Both the position numbers and the translations under genes were made by a program. Shown here piece by piece: positions 25,448 through 34,096 of a DNA stretch of 64,000 bases. The notes beneath the pieces are model-generated. The model was not told the origin of the DNA and made no database searches. It was given only the letters and a program-made list of their open reading frames with translations. Position 1 is the stretch's first letter, and the number at the start of each line of letters is the position of its first letter. Origin of the DNA: Phycicoccus avicenniae_A (GTDB taxonomy: Bacteria; Actinomycetota; Actinomycetes; Actinomycetales; Dermatophilaceae); assembly GCF_050496545.1 (NCBI RefSeq), contig NZ_JBNVZV010000002.1, forward strand, positions 1 to 64,000. The letters run 5' to 3'.

Positions 25448-28330
25448 ATGGCTTCCGAGACCGACCCGACCACCCCCCAGCCCGCCGACCTCCCGACCCT
25501 CCCGGTCGAGACCTCGGTGCCCGCGGGGGACGACGCCTCGAGCAGCGTGGACGCGCCGAAGAAGAAGGCCACGCGCAAGCGTGCCACCAAGAAGGCGGCT
25601 GCCCCGGCCGCCGCCGAGGTGGCCGCCCCGGCCGCTGCCGACCCGGCCGACGACGACGCCCCGATCCGCGCCCCTCGGAAGCCGGCGAAGGCCACCCGCA
25701 AGAAGGCCTCCGCCAAGGCCGCCGATGCCGCGCCCGCCGACGCCGAGACCTCCGCGCCGGCCGAGGGAGGCACCCTCGCCGAGCCGGCACCGGAGAAGAA
25801 GAAGAAGGCCACGCGCTCGCGCCGCGCCAAGGCCGCCGAGGCGGCCCCGGCGGACGTGACGCCCTCTGAGGCCCCTGCCGCCCCTGTCGAGGAGCCGGAG
25901 GAGGACGAGGAGGCCGAGGACGCCCCCGTCGCCGCCGGGCCGAGCTTCGGGCTGCTCTTCCAGGCCCCCGAGGTCACCGTCGCCCCCCGCCGGCGCCGGG
26001 CCACCTCCCCGGCCCAGGCCCCCGTGGAGAAGCCGGTCGAGCCGGTCGCCCCGCCCGCCGAGGCCGCGCCCGCCGAGGCCGAGCCCGAGGCGACCACCCC
26101 CGACACCCGCCCCGACGAGGACCAGGACAGCGCCGACGGCGAGGGCGGCTCGCGCCGTCGCCGCCGCGGCGGTCGCGGCCGACGGGGCCGCGGCAAGGGC
26201 GAGGACGAGCAGGGGAGCACCGAGGGCTCCGACGACGACACCACCGACGAGGCCGCCGAGCAGCCCAAGGGCGGCCGCCGCGGCGGGCGGGTCGCCGCCA
26301 CGGACGACGACGACAGCGAAGGCGAGTCGGCCTCGAGCCGTCGCCGCCGGCGCCGCCGCCGCAGCGGCTCCGGGTCCGCCGAGGGCGACGACCCGCCCGG
26401 CACCGTCACCAAGGTCCGCGAGCCGCGCTCGGAGCGCGACGAGCCGACCGCGGTCAAGGGCTCGACCCGCCTCGAGGCCAAGAAGCAGCGCCGCCGCGAG
26501 GGCCGCGAGGCCGGGCGCCGGCGCACGATCATCACCGAGGCCGAGTTCCTCGCCCGCCGCGAGAGCGTCGAGCGCAGCATGATCGTCCGCGGTCGCGACG
26601 GCCGCACCCAGATCGGCGTCCTCGAGGACGGCGTCCTCGTCGAGCACTACGTCTCGCGCGAGACCACCGCCTCGATGGCCGGCAACGTCTACCTCGGCCG
26701 GGTCCAGAACGTCCTGCCCTCGATGGAGGCCGCCTTCGTCGACATCGGCAAGGGCCGCAACGCCGTCCTCTACGCCGGTGAGGTCAACTGGGACGCCGCC
26801 GGCCTCGAGGTCAACCAGGCCAAACGCATCGAGAACGCGCTGAAGTCCGGCGACACCGTGCTCGTCCAGGTGACCAAGGACCCCATCGGCCACAAGGGTG
26901 CGCGCCTCACCTCGCAGATCAGCCTGCCTGGCCGCTACGTCGTCTACGTGCCCGAGGGCTCGATGACGGGCATCTCGCGCAAGCTCCCCGACACCGAGCG
27001 GGCCCGCCTCAAGGGCATCCTCAAGGAGGTCGTCCCGGACGGCGCCGGCGTCATCGTGCGCACGGCCGCCGAGGGAGCCTCCGAGGCCGAGCTGACCGCC
27101 GACGTCGAGCGCCTGACCAAGCAGTGGGAGCGCATCGTCAAGAAGGCCGAGTCGGCCAAGGCCAAGAAGTCCGGCAGCGGTGGCGCCCCGGCGCTCCTGC
27201 ACGGCGAGCCCGACCTGACCATCCGCGTCATCCGCGACGTCTTCACCGAGGACTTCGCCTCCCTCGTCGTCTCCGGCGAGAAGGCCTGGGGCGAGGTCAG
27301 CGAGTACGTCGAGGACGTCGCCCCCGACCTCGCCGCCCGCGTCACCCGGTGGACCGCCGAGGAGGACGTCTTCGCGTCGCACCGTATCGACGAGCAGATC
27401 GCCAAGGCGATGGACCGCAAGGTGTGGCTGCCCTCGGGCGGCTCGCTCGTCATCGACCGCACCGAGGCGATGACCGTCGTCGACGTCAACACCGGCAAGT
27501 TCGTCGGCTCCGGGGGCAACCTCGAGGAGACGGTCACCAAGAACAACCTCGAGGCCGCCGAGGAGATCGTCCGCCAGCTCCGGCTGCGCGACATCGGCGG
27601 CATCATCGTCATCGACTTCATCGACATGGTCCTGGAGTCCAACCGCGACCTCGTCGTGCGCCGCCTCCTCGAGTGCCTCGGGCGCGACCGCACCAAGCAC
27701 CAGGTCGCCGAGGTCACCTCGCTCGGCCTCGTGCAGATGACCCGCAAGCGCGTCGGCTCGGGCCTCATCGAGGTCTTCTCCGAGCCCTGCGAGCACTGCG
27801 GCGGGCGCGGCATCGTCGTGCAGTCCGAGCCGGTGGAGCGGGGCAACGGCGGCGGCTCCGGTGACGGCGGCGGGTCCTCCCGCTCCGGCCGCGGCCGTGG
27901 CCGCGGGTCCTCCGGCGGCAACGGCGGGGGCAACGGCTCCTCCGGTGGCGGGTCGAGCGCCCCGGCCGAGCCGGAGCACCGCCCGACGTCAGGCCCGAGC
28001 GCCGCGCAGATCGCGGCCGCCGCGCACGCCGCCGCCCTCAAGCACAGCGAGAGCCCCGAGGTCGCCGCCGAGGTGGCGGCCGAGGTCGCGGCCAGCGTCG
28101 AGGCCGAGGCGTCGACCCCCGCACCCGAGCCGACCCCGGCCCCCGTCGTCGAGACCGCCGCCCAGCCCGTGGCGCCGGTCGTCGCCGAGCCCGAGCCGGC
28201 CCGCCGGACGCGGCGCAAGCGCGGGCGGGTCGTCGCACCCGCCGGACCGCCGTCCGGTGCCGCCTCCGTGCCCGGCGAGACCCCCGCGGAGCCGTCCGGC
28301 GACGCCTCCGCCGAGTCCCCGCAGTCCTGA
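25448..28330 (+). CDS. rne: Ribonuclease E/G
   Basis: The endonuclease matures rRNA and starts mRNA decay, acting as a degradosome scaffold. The 960-residue protein has a long disordered N-terminus (residues ~1-370) of Lys/Arg and Glu/Ala-rich tracts, an S1 domain (SMAGNVYLGRVQNVLPSMEA, ~415), the catalytic DNase-like domain with VDVNTGKFVGSG and the second Asp in IIVIDFIDM, and the zinc-link CEHCGGRG (~780). A second Gly/Ser and acidic C-terminal tail follows. Catalytic core central with both tails is the actinobacterial arrangement. ATG 25448 has GAAAGGGG upstream; GTG 25445 is also in frame. Confidence 0.95.
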   Translation: MASETDPTTPQPADLPTLPVETSVPAGDDASSSVDAPKKKATRKRATKKAAAPAAAEVAAPAAADPADDDAPIRAPRKPAKATRKKASAKAADAAPADAETSAPAEGGTLAEPAPEKKKKATRSRRAKAAEAAPADVTPSEAPAAPVEEPEEDEEAEDAPVAAGPSFGLLFQAPEVTVAPRRRRATSPAQAPVEKPVEPVAPPAEAAPAEAEPEATTPDTRPDEDQDSADGEGGSRRRRRGGRGRRGRGKGEDEQGSTEGSDDDTTDEAAEQPKGGRRGGRVAATDDDDSEGESASSRRRRRRRRSGSGSAEGDDPPGTVTKVREPRSERDEPTAVKGSTRLEAKKQRRREGREAGRRRTIITEAEFLARRESVERSMIVRGRDGRTQIGVLEDGVLVEHYVSRETTASMAGNVYLGRVQNVLPSMEAAFVDIGKGRNAVLYAGEVNWDAAGLEVNQAKRIENALKSGDTVLVQVTKDPIGHKGARLTSQISLPGRYVVYVPEGSMTGISRKLPDTERARLKGILKEVVPDGAGVIVRTAAEGASEAELTADVERLTKQWERIVKKAESAKAKKSGSGGAPALLHGEPDLTIRVIRDVFTEDFASLVVSGEKAWGEVSEYVEDVAPDLAARVTRWTAEEDVFASHRIDEQIAKAMDRKVWLPSGGSLVIDRTEAMTVVDVNTGKFVGSGGNLEETVTKNNLEAAEEIVRQLRLRDIGGIIVIDFIDMVLESNRDLVVRRLLECLGRDRTKHQVAEVTSLGLVQMTRKRVGSGLIEVFSEPCEHCGGRGIVVQSEPVERGNGGGSGDGGGSSRSGRGRGRGSSGGNGGGNGSSGGGSSAPAEPEHRPTSGPSAAQIAAAAHAAALKHSESPEVAAEVAAEVAASVEAEASTPAPEPTPAPVVETAAQPVAPVVAEPEPARRTRRKRGRVVAPAGPPSGAASVPGETPAEPSGDASAESPQS

Positions 28331-28334
28331 CCGT

Positions 28335-28373
28335 CGGGCGGGGCGCCGAGGATTTGGATGGCCGCCCCGCCCG
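28335..28373 (+). terminator. Hairpin terminator after rne
   Basis: A perfect 11-bp GC stem pairs 28335-28345 with 28363-28373. The 17-nt loop contains the -35 of the rplU promoter, so the terminator and promoter overlap. Confidence 0.75.
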
Positions 28374-28382
28374 CCGGTAGTC
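28354..28382 (+). promoter_or_regulatory. Promoter of rplU-rpmA
   Basis: TTGGAT (28354-28359), a 17-bp spacer and TAGTCT (28377-28382) match the sigma-70-type pattern. The start would be near 28389, leaving a leader of about 95 nt. That leader contains small hairpins (CGGTG/CACCG near 28392-28405 and CCGTG/CACGG near 28415-28430). A regulatory role for the leader is possible but not shown. Confidence 0.6.
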
Positions 28383-28483
28383 TGGTGAGTCGGTGCGCCC
28401 ACCGCGTCGGTGTCCCGTGTCGTCCACGGGGTAGCGACCGGCCGGTCCCAGAGCGCGCGCCCGAACAGAGAGTGAGATCGAAC

Positions 28484-28792
28484 GTGTACGCGATTGTGCG
28501 CGCGGGTGGTCGCCAGGAGAAGGTCTCCGTCGGCGACGTCCTGCTCATCGACAAGACGTCCGGCGTGGCCGGCGACACGATCCAGCTGCAGCCGCTCCTC
28601 GTCGTCGACGGCAGCACCGTCACCAGCGACGCGAGCAAGCTCGCCAAGGTCACCGTCACGGCCGAGGTCGTCAAGGCCGCCAAGGGTCCGAAGATCGTGA
28701 TCCTCAAGTACAAGAACAAGACCGGCTACCGCAAGCGCCAGGGCCACCGCCAGCCGCTCACCCAGGTCAAGATCACCGCGATCGACGCCTGA
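28484..28792 (+). CDS. rplU: 50S ribosomal protein bL21
   Basis: The 102-residue protein starts VYAIVRAGGRQEKV, the family N-terminus, and ends KYKNKTGYRKRQGHRQPLT, the rRNA-binding C-terminal block. GTG 28484 is chosen because it gives the canonical start; GTG 28472 would add four residues. It forms the standard bL21-bL27-Obg cluster with rpmA and obgE. Confidence 0.97.
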   Translation: MYAIVRAGGRQEKVSVGDVLLIDKTSGVAGDTIQLQPLLVVDGSTVTSDASKLAKVTVTAEVVKAAKGPKIVILKYKNKTGYRKRQGHRQPLTQVKITAIDA

Positions 28793-28825
28793 CCGCCGCA
28801 CGGAACTCACCGAAGGACTACAGAC

Positions 28826-29092
28826 ATGGCACACAAGAAGGGTGCGTCCTCGACCCGCAACGGTCGTGACAGCAACGCCCAGTACCTCGGCGTCAAGCGC
28901 TACGGCGGCCAGGTCGTCAAGGCCGGCGAGATCCTCGTCCGCCAGCGCGGCACGCACTTCCACCCCGGTGACGGCGTCGGCCGTGGCGGCGACGACACGC
29001 TGTTCGCGCTCGTCCCGGGTGCGGTGCTCTTCGGCACCAAGCGCGGCCGCAAGACCGTGAACATCGCCCCGGTGGCCGTCGCCGCCGAGTGA
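28826..29092 (+). CDS. rpmA: 50S ribosomal protein bL27
   Basis: The 88-residue protein begins MAHKKGASSTRNGRDSNAQY, whose N-terminus reaches the peptidyl-transferase centre, followed by LGVKRYGGQ and RQRGTHFHPG. There is no Firmicute-type cleavable N-terminal extension. It lies 33 bases after rplU and is followed by a very strong terminator. Confidence 0.98.
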   Translation: MAHKKGASSTRNGRDSNAQYLGVKRYGGQVVKAGEILVRQRGTHFHPGDGVGRGGDDTLFALVPGAVLFGTKRGRKTVNIAPVAVAAE

Positions 29093-29128
29093 CGCGTCGC
29101 CGGGCCCGCCCGGCACCACGCACCACGC

Positions 29129-29162
29129 CGTGAGGGGCGGGCCCGCAGGCCCGCCCCTCACG
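29129..29162 (+). terminator. Strong terminator after rpmA
   Basis: A perfect 15-bp stem (29129-29143 with 29148-29162) with a 4-nt loop lies between rpmA and obgE. It should reduce obgE expression relative to the ribosomal protein genes unless obgE has its own promoter. Confidence 0.9.
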
Positions 29163-29195
29163 CGTTCCTCCCCCCAGTCAGGAGCACCACCCCCG

Positions 29196-30719
29196 ATGGC
29201 GACCTTCGTCGACCGCGTCGTCCTCCACGTCTCCGCCGGCAACGGCGGGCACGGCGTGGCCTCGGTCAAGCGCGAGAAGTTCAAGCCGCTCGGGGGTCCC
29301 GACGGGGGCAACGGCGGGCGGGGCGGCTCGGTCGTCCTGGCCGTCGACCCGCAGGCCACGACCCTGCTCGACTACCACCACACCCCGCACCGCAAGGCCG
29401 AGAACGGCCGGCCCGGTGCCGGCGACGAGCGCAACGGCGCCGACGGCACCGACCTCGTCCTCCCCGTGCCGGAGGGCACCGTCGTCAAGGACGGCAACGG
29501 CGACGTCGTCGCCGACCTCGTCGGCGCCGGGGCCACGCACGTGCTCGCCCGGGGCGGGCGCGGCGGTCTCGGCAACAAGGCGCTGGCCAGCCCGCGCCGC
29601 AAGGCGCCCGGCTTCGCCCTGCTCGGCGAGCCGGGGGAGTCCCTCGACGTCGTGCTCGAGCTGAAGTCGCTCGCCGACGTCGCGCTCATCGGGTTCCCGT
29701 CGGCCGGCAAGTCCTCGCTGGTGTCCGTCGTCTCGGCCGCGAAGCCGAAGATCGCCGACTACCCGTTCACCACGCTCGTCCCGAACCTCGGTGTCGTGAC
29801 GGCCGGTTCGGAGCGCTACACCATCGCCGACGTGCCCGGGCTCATCCCCGGCGCCAGCGAGGGCAAGGGCCTGGGCCTGGAGTTCCTCCGCCACGTCGAG
29901 CGCTGCTCGGTGCTCGTCCACGTCGTCGACTGCGCCACCCTCGAGCCCGGCCGCGACCCGATGACCGACCTCGAGGTCATCGAGGCCGAGCTCGCCGCGT
30001 ACGTCACCGACGACACCCTCGGTGGTCGTCCGCTGTCCGAGCGCACGCGCGTCGTCGTGCTCAACAAGGCCGACGTGCCCGAGGCGCGCGACCTCGCCGA
30101 GATGGTCAAGCCGATGCTCGAGGAGCGCGGGCTCGAGGTGTTCGTCGTCTCGGCGGTCGCGCACATCGGGCTCAAGGAGCTGACCTTCGCCCTCGCGCGC
30201 CACGTCGCGCAGGCGCGGGCCGAGGTCGAGGCCACCGTCGTCGAGCGGCCGCGGACCATCATCCGGCCGGTCGCGGTGGACGACAGCGGTTTCCACGTGC
30301 GTCGTGAGAACACCTCCGACGGTGAGGTGTTCCGCGTCATCGGTGAGCGGCCGACCCGTTGGGTCCGCCAGACCGACTTCTCCAACGACGAGGCCGTCGG
30401 CTACCTCGCCGACCGGCTGGGCCGGCTCGGGGTCGAGGAGGCGCTGCTCAAGGCCGGCGCCGTCGCGGGCTCCACGGTGCTCATCGGCCCCGAGGACAAC
30501 GCGGTCGTCTTCGACTGGGAGCCGACGATGAGCAGCGGCGCCGAGCTGCTCTCCGGGCCGCGTGGCACCGACGTGCGCCTCGAGGACTACGGCCGCAAGA
30601 CGCGCGGCGAGAAGCGCGAGGAGTTCCACGCCCGCAAGGACGCCCAGACCGCCGCCCGCGAGGAGCTCGCCGCCGAGCGCCGCGCCGGTCGCTGGTCCGG
30701 CCCCGACTCCGAGGACTGA
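29196..30719 (+). CDS. obgE: GTPase Obg/CgtA
   Basis: Obg is an essential GTPase of 50S assembly and stress signalling. The 507-residue protein has the glycine-rich Obg fold (VSAGNGGHGVASVKREKF, GGPDGGNGGRGGSV), the G domain with GFPSAGKSSLV (G1, ~residue 167), DVPGLIPGASEG (G3) and NKAD (G4), an OCT domain (VFRVIGERPTRWVRQTDFSN), and a basic/acidic C-terminal extension typical of actinobacteria. ATG 29196 has AGGAG upstream. It is followed closely by proB. Confidence 0.97.
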   Translation: MATFVDRVVLHVSAGNGGHGVASVKREKFKPLGGPDGGNGGRGGSVVLAVDPQATTLLDYHHTPHRKAENGRPGAGDERNGADGTDLVLPVPEGTVVKDGNGDVVADLVGAGATHVLARGGRGGLGNKALASPRRKAPGFALLGEPGESLDVVLELKSLADVALIGFPSAGKSSLVSVVSAAKPKIADYPFTTLVPNLGVVTAGSERYTIADVPGLIPGASEGKGLGLEFLRHVERCSVLVHVVDCATLEPGRDPMTDLEVIEAELAAYVTDDTLGGRPLSERTRVVVLNKADVPEARDLAEMVKPMLEERGLEVFVVSAVAHIGLKELTFALARHVAQARAEVEATVVERPRTIIRPVAVDDSGFHVRRENTSDGEVFRVIGERPTRWVRQTDFSNDEAVGYLADRLGRLGVEEALLKAGAVAGSTVLIGPEDNAVVFDWEPTMSSGAELLSGPRGTDVRLEDYGRKTRGEKREEFHARKDAQTAAREELAAERRAGRWSGPDSED

Positions 30720-30724
30720 GCCCG

Positions 30725-31864
30725 ATGAGCACCGCCGACGGCACCGCGGCCGGGCTGCGGCGTGCCGTGGGGGAGGGGCGGCGGCTCGTCGTCAAGGTCG
30801 GCTCGTCCTCCCTGACCAGCGCCGACGGCGGGCACCTCGACGTGGGCGCGCTGGACGCGCTCGTCGACGCCCTGGCCGCGCGGCGGGCGGCGGGGCGCCA
30901 GGTCGTCCTCGTCTCCTCGGGCGCCATCGCCGCCGGCATCGGGCCGCTCGGTCTGGACCGACGGCCCACCGACCTCGCCACGCAGCAGGCGGCGGCCTCG
31001 GTCGGGCAGGGGGCGCTGGTGGCTGCCTACCAGGCGGCGTTCTCGCGGCACGGGCTGACCGTCGGGCAGGTGCTGCTCACCGCCGACGACACCACCCGCC
31101 GCTCGCACTACACGAACGCGCGGCGCACCCTCGAGCGGCTCCTCGAGCTCGGCATCGTGCCGATCGTCAACGAGAACGACACCGTCGCGACGCACGAGAT
31201 CCGGTTCGGGGACAACGACCGGCTCGCCGCGCTCGTCGCCGACCTCGTCGCCGCCGACGGGCTCGTCCTGCTCACCGACGTCGACGCGCTGTACGACGGA
31301 CCGCCCTCACGGGCGGGCACGGCACGGGTGCCCTTCGTCGCGACGACCGAGGACCTGGACTCGGTGACCATCGGCGGCACCGGCTCCTCCGTCGGCAGCG
31401 GCGGCATGGTCACCAAGGTCGAGGCGGCGGGCATCGCGGGGTCGGCCGGGGTGCCGACGCTGCTGACCCGGCTCGCCGACGTCGGGGCGGCGCTGTCGGG
31501 GGAGGACGTCGGCACGGTGTTCGCACCGGCCGCGGCCACCCGCGGCTCGCGCAAGCGCTGGCTGGCCAACGCCACGACGGCCCGGGGTCGGCTGGTCATC
31601 GACGAGGGTGCGGTCACCGCCGTCACCGAGCGCCGCACCTCGCTGCTGCCGGCCGGCATCGTCGAGGTGGGCGGCACCTTCGCGGCCGGCGACCCGGTCG
31701 ACGTCTGCGCGCCGGACGGACGGGTCATCGCCCGGGGGCTGGTCACCTACGCGTCCGGCGAGCTGCCCCGGATGCTCGGCCGCTCCACGCGCGACCTGGC
31801 CCGCGAGCTCGGGAAGGCGTACGAGCGCGAGGTCGTCCACCGCGACGACCTCGTGGTCCTCTGA
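30725..31864 (+). CDS. proB: Glutamate 5-kinase
   Basis: ProB phosphorylates glutamate in the first step of proline synthesis. The 379-residue protein has the amino-acid kinase domain (VVKVGSSSLTSADG, LVSSGAIAAGI, NENDTVATHEIRFGDND) and a C-terminal PUA domain (from ~residue 285, RLVIDEGAVTAV, DVCAPDGRVIARGLVTY). It starts 6 bases after obgE. The next pathway gene, proA, is separated by an inverted pdxY, so proB and proA are not in one transcript here. Confidence 0.96.
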   Translation: MSTADGTAAGLRRAVGEGRRLVVKVGSSSLTSADGGHLDVGALDALVDALAARRAAGRQVVLVSSGAIAAGIGPLGLDRRPTDLATQQAAASVGQGALVAAYQAAFSRHGLTVGQVLLTADDTTRRSHYTNARRTLERLLELGIVPIVNENDTVATHEIRFGDNDRLAALVADLVAADGLVLLTDVDALYDGPPSRAGTARVPFVATTEDLDSVTIGGTGSSVGSGGMVTKVEAAGIAGSAGVPTLLTRLADVGAALSGEDVGTVFAPAAATRGSRKRWLANATTARGRLVIDEGAVTAVTERRTSLLPAGIVEVGGTFAAGDPVDVCAPDGRVIARGLVTYASGELPRMLGRSTRDLARELGKAYEREVVHRDDLVVL

Positions 31865-31874
31865 CCGACGCCCC

Positions 31875-32729
31875 TCAGCGCAGGCGCTCGACCTCGAACT
31901 GCATCCGCGGGTTCGCGATGGCCTCCTGGCTCTGCACCAGCTGCAGCTCGCGCCGCTCGGAGTCGAGCGTGGTGCGCAGCAGGTCGAACACCGACGACAC
32001 CGTGCGACCGAGCGCGACCCCGGCGTCCCCGGTCTCCAGCAGGTGCGCGGTGAACAGCGCGGCCGTCACGTCGCCGGAGCCGTTGGCCTTGAGCGGCAGG
32101 TGCGGCGTGCGGACGATCCACGCGCCGTCGCCGTGGACGGCGAGCATCTCGATGGTGTCCTCCGGCCGGTCGGGCCGCAGCACGGAGGTGACGAGCACGG
32201 TCGAAGGGCCCATCGCCCGGGCCGCCTCGACCGAGGCCAGCGTGGAGTCGAGGTCGCCGGGGTCGGTCTCGGTGAGGAAGCCGAGCTCGAACTGGTTCGG
32301 CGTGATGAGGTCGGCCTGCGGAACGACCTTCTCGCGCAGCAGGACCGGGATGGCCGGGTGCACGAAGCATCCGGACTTGGCGTTGCCCATCACCGGGTCG
32401 CAGGCGTAGATCGCCTTCGGGTTCACGGCCTTGGTGCGGGCGACGGCGTCGAGGATGACCTCGCCGATCTGCTCGCCGCCCTGGTAGCCGGAGAGCACGG
32501 CGTCGACCTCGGCGAGGGCCTCGCGCTCCTCGATGCCGGTGACGACCTCGCGCACGTCCTCGGGTGCCATGAGCGGCCCGCGCCACGCGCCGTAGCCGGT
32601 GTGGTTCGAGAAGTGCACCGTGTGCACCGGCCACACCTCGACGCCGAGCCGCTGGAGCGGGAAGACCGCCGCGGAGTTGCCGACGTGGCCGTACGCGACG
32701 GAGGACTGGATGGAGAGGATCGTCGTCAC
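31875..32729 (-). CDS. pdxY: Pyridoxal kinase
   Basis: PdxY phosphorylates pyridoxal to PLP in vitamin B6 salvage. The 284-residue ribokinase-fold protein shows SIQSSVAYGHVGNSAAVFPL at the N-terminus, VLSGYQGG (~80), CDPVMGN (~110), TPNQFELGFLTE (~148) and the anion-hole motif ANGSGDVTAALF (~220). It sits inverted between proB and proA and converges with proB with only 10 bases between stops. GTG 32729 follows CAGGAT by 6 bases and diverges from proA. Confidence 0.94.
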   Translation of the reverse strand: MTTILSIQSSVAYGHVGNSAAVFPLQRLGVEVWPVHTVHFSNHTGYGAWRGPLMAPEDVREVVTGIEEREALAEVDAVLSGYQGGEQIGEVILDAVARTKAVNPKAIYACDPVMGNAKSGCFVHPAIPVLLREKVVPQADLITPNQFELGFLTETDPGDLDSTLASVEAARAMGPSTVLVTSVLRPDRPEDTIEMLAVHGDGAWIVRTPHLPLKANGSGDVTAALFTAHLLETGDAGVALGRTVSSVFDLLRTTLDSERRELQLVQSQEAIANPRMQFEVERLR

Positions 32730-32803
32730 CGTCCCATCCTGTCACCGTCCCGCGCGCCGAGAACCCCGAGGCCACCGCCCGCCACCCGGCCTACCCTTGA
32801 CCC

Positions 32804-34096
32804 ATGTCCGAGCGCACCACGACGGCCGAGCCCGCCGACGTCGAGCAGGTCCGCGTCCTCGCCGAGGCCGCCCGCACCGCCTCCCGCCGCCTGGCCCTGC
32901 TCAGCCGCGCCGAGAAGGACGCCGCGCTCCACGCGCTGGCCGACGCCCTCGACGCCTCTGCCGAGGAGGTCGCCGAGGCCAACGAGCGCGACCTCGCGCG
33001 TGGCCGCGAGCAGGGGATGGCCGAGAGCCTCCAGGACCGGCTGCGCCTCGACCCGCCGCGGGTGGCGGCCGTCGCCTCGGCGGTGCGCGACATCGTCGCC
33101 CTGCCCGATCCCGTGGGTGAGGTGGTGCGCGGCTCGACGCTGGCCAACGGCCTGCAGATCCGCCAGGTCCGGGTGCCGATGGGCGTCGTGGGGATGATCT
33201 ACGAGGCCCGGCCCAACGTCACCGTCGACGCCGCGGCCCTCGGCCTGAAGTCGGGCAACGCCGTGCTGCTGCGCGGGGGCAGTGCCGCCGCCGACACCAA
33301 CCGCGCCCTCGTCGGCGTCCTGCGCCGCGCCCTCGATGCCCACGGGCTGCCCGCCGACGCGGTCGGCCTGCTCGAGGGCGGGCACGGCGCCGTCCACGCC
33401 CTGATGACCGCCCGCGGCCTGGTCGACCTGCTCATCCCGCGCGGGGGAGCGGACCTCATCGAGGCCGTCGTCACCGGCTCCACCGTGCCGGTCATCGAGA
33501 CCGGCGTCGGCAACTGCCACGTCTACGTCGACGCCCGCGCCGACCTCGACAAGGCGCTGGCCATCGCGGTCAACGCCAAGACCCACCGGCCGAGCGTCTG
33601 CAACGCGGCCGAGTCCCTGCTCGTGCACCGCGACGTCGCCGACGCGTTCCTGCCGAAGGCGCTCGCGGCCCTCTCGGCCGAGGGCGTCGTCCTGCACACG
33701 GACGCCGACTCGGGCTCGCGCGCCGACGCCGCCGGCGTCCCGCACGACACCGCCACCGACGAGCACTTCGCCACCGAGTTCCACGGCCTCGAGATGTCGG
33801 TCGGCGTCGTCGACGACCTCGACGCCGCGCTGGCGCACATCCGCCGCTACGGGTCCGGGCACACCGAGGCCATCGTCACCGAGGACCGCGCCGCCGCCCG
33901 CCGCTTCACCGCCGAGGTCGACGCGGCGGCCGTCATGGTCAACGCCAGCACGCGCTTCACCGACGGCGGGGAGTTCGGGTTCGGCGCCGAGATCGGCATC
34001 TCGACGCAGAAGCTGCACGCGCGTGGCCCGATGGCCCTACCCGAGCTGACGACCACCAAGTGGGTCGTCGAGGGCGACGGTCAGGTGCGGGTCTGA
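32804..34096 (+). CDS. proA: Gamma-glutamyl phosphate reductase
   Basis: ProA reduces glutamyl-5-phosphate to glutamate semialdehyde. The 430-residue protein shows VPMGVVGMIYEARPNVTVDA (twenty residues), LRGGSAA, the catalytic Cys in HRPSVCNAAESLL and the C-terminal GGEFGFGAEIGISTQ. ATG 32804 follows TACCCT by 6 bases (leaderless type). The 3' end overlaps the convergent glycosyltransferase gene by 16 bases. Confidence 0.96.
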   Translation: MSERTTTAEPADVEQVRVLAEAARTASRRLALLSRAEKDAALHALADALDASAEEVAEANERDLARGREQGMAESLQDRLRLDPPRVAAVASAVRDIVALPDPVGEVVRGSTLANGLQIRQVRVPMGVVGMIYEARPNVTVDAAALGLKSGNAVLLRGGSAAADTNRALVGVLRRALDAHGLPADAVGLLEGGHGAVHALMTARGLVDLLIPRGGADLIEAVVTGSTVPVIETGVGNCHVYVDARADLDKALAIAVNAKTHRPSVCNAAESLLVHRDVADAFLPKALAALSAEGVVLHTDADSGSRADAAGVPHDTATDEHFATEFHGLEMSVGVVDDLDAALAHIRRYGSGHTEAIVTEDRAAARRFTAEVDAAAVMVNASTRFTDGGEFGFGAEIGISTQKLHARGPMALPELTTTKWVVEGDGQVRV

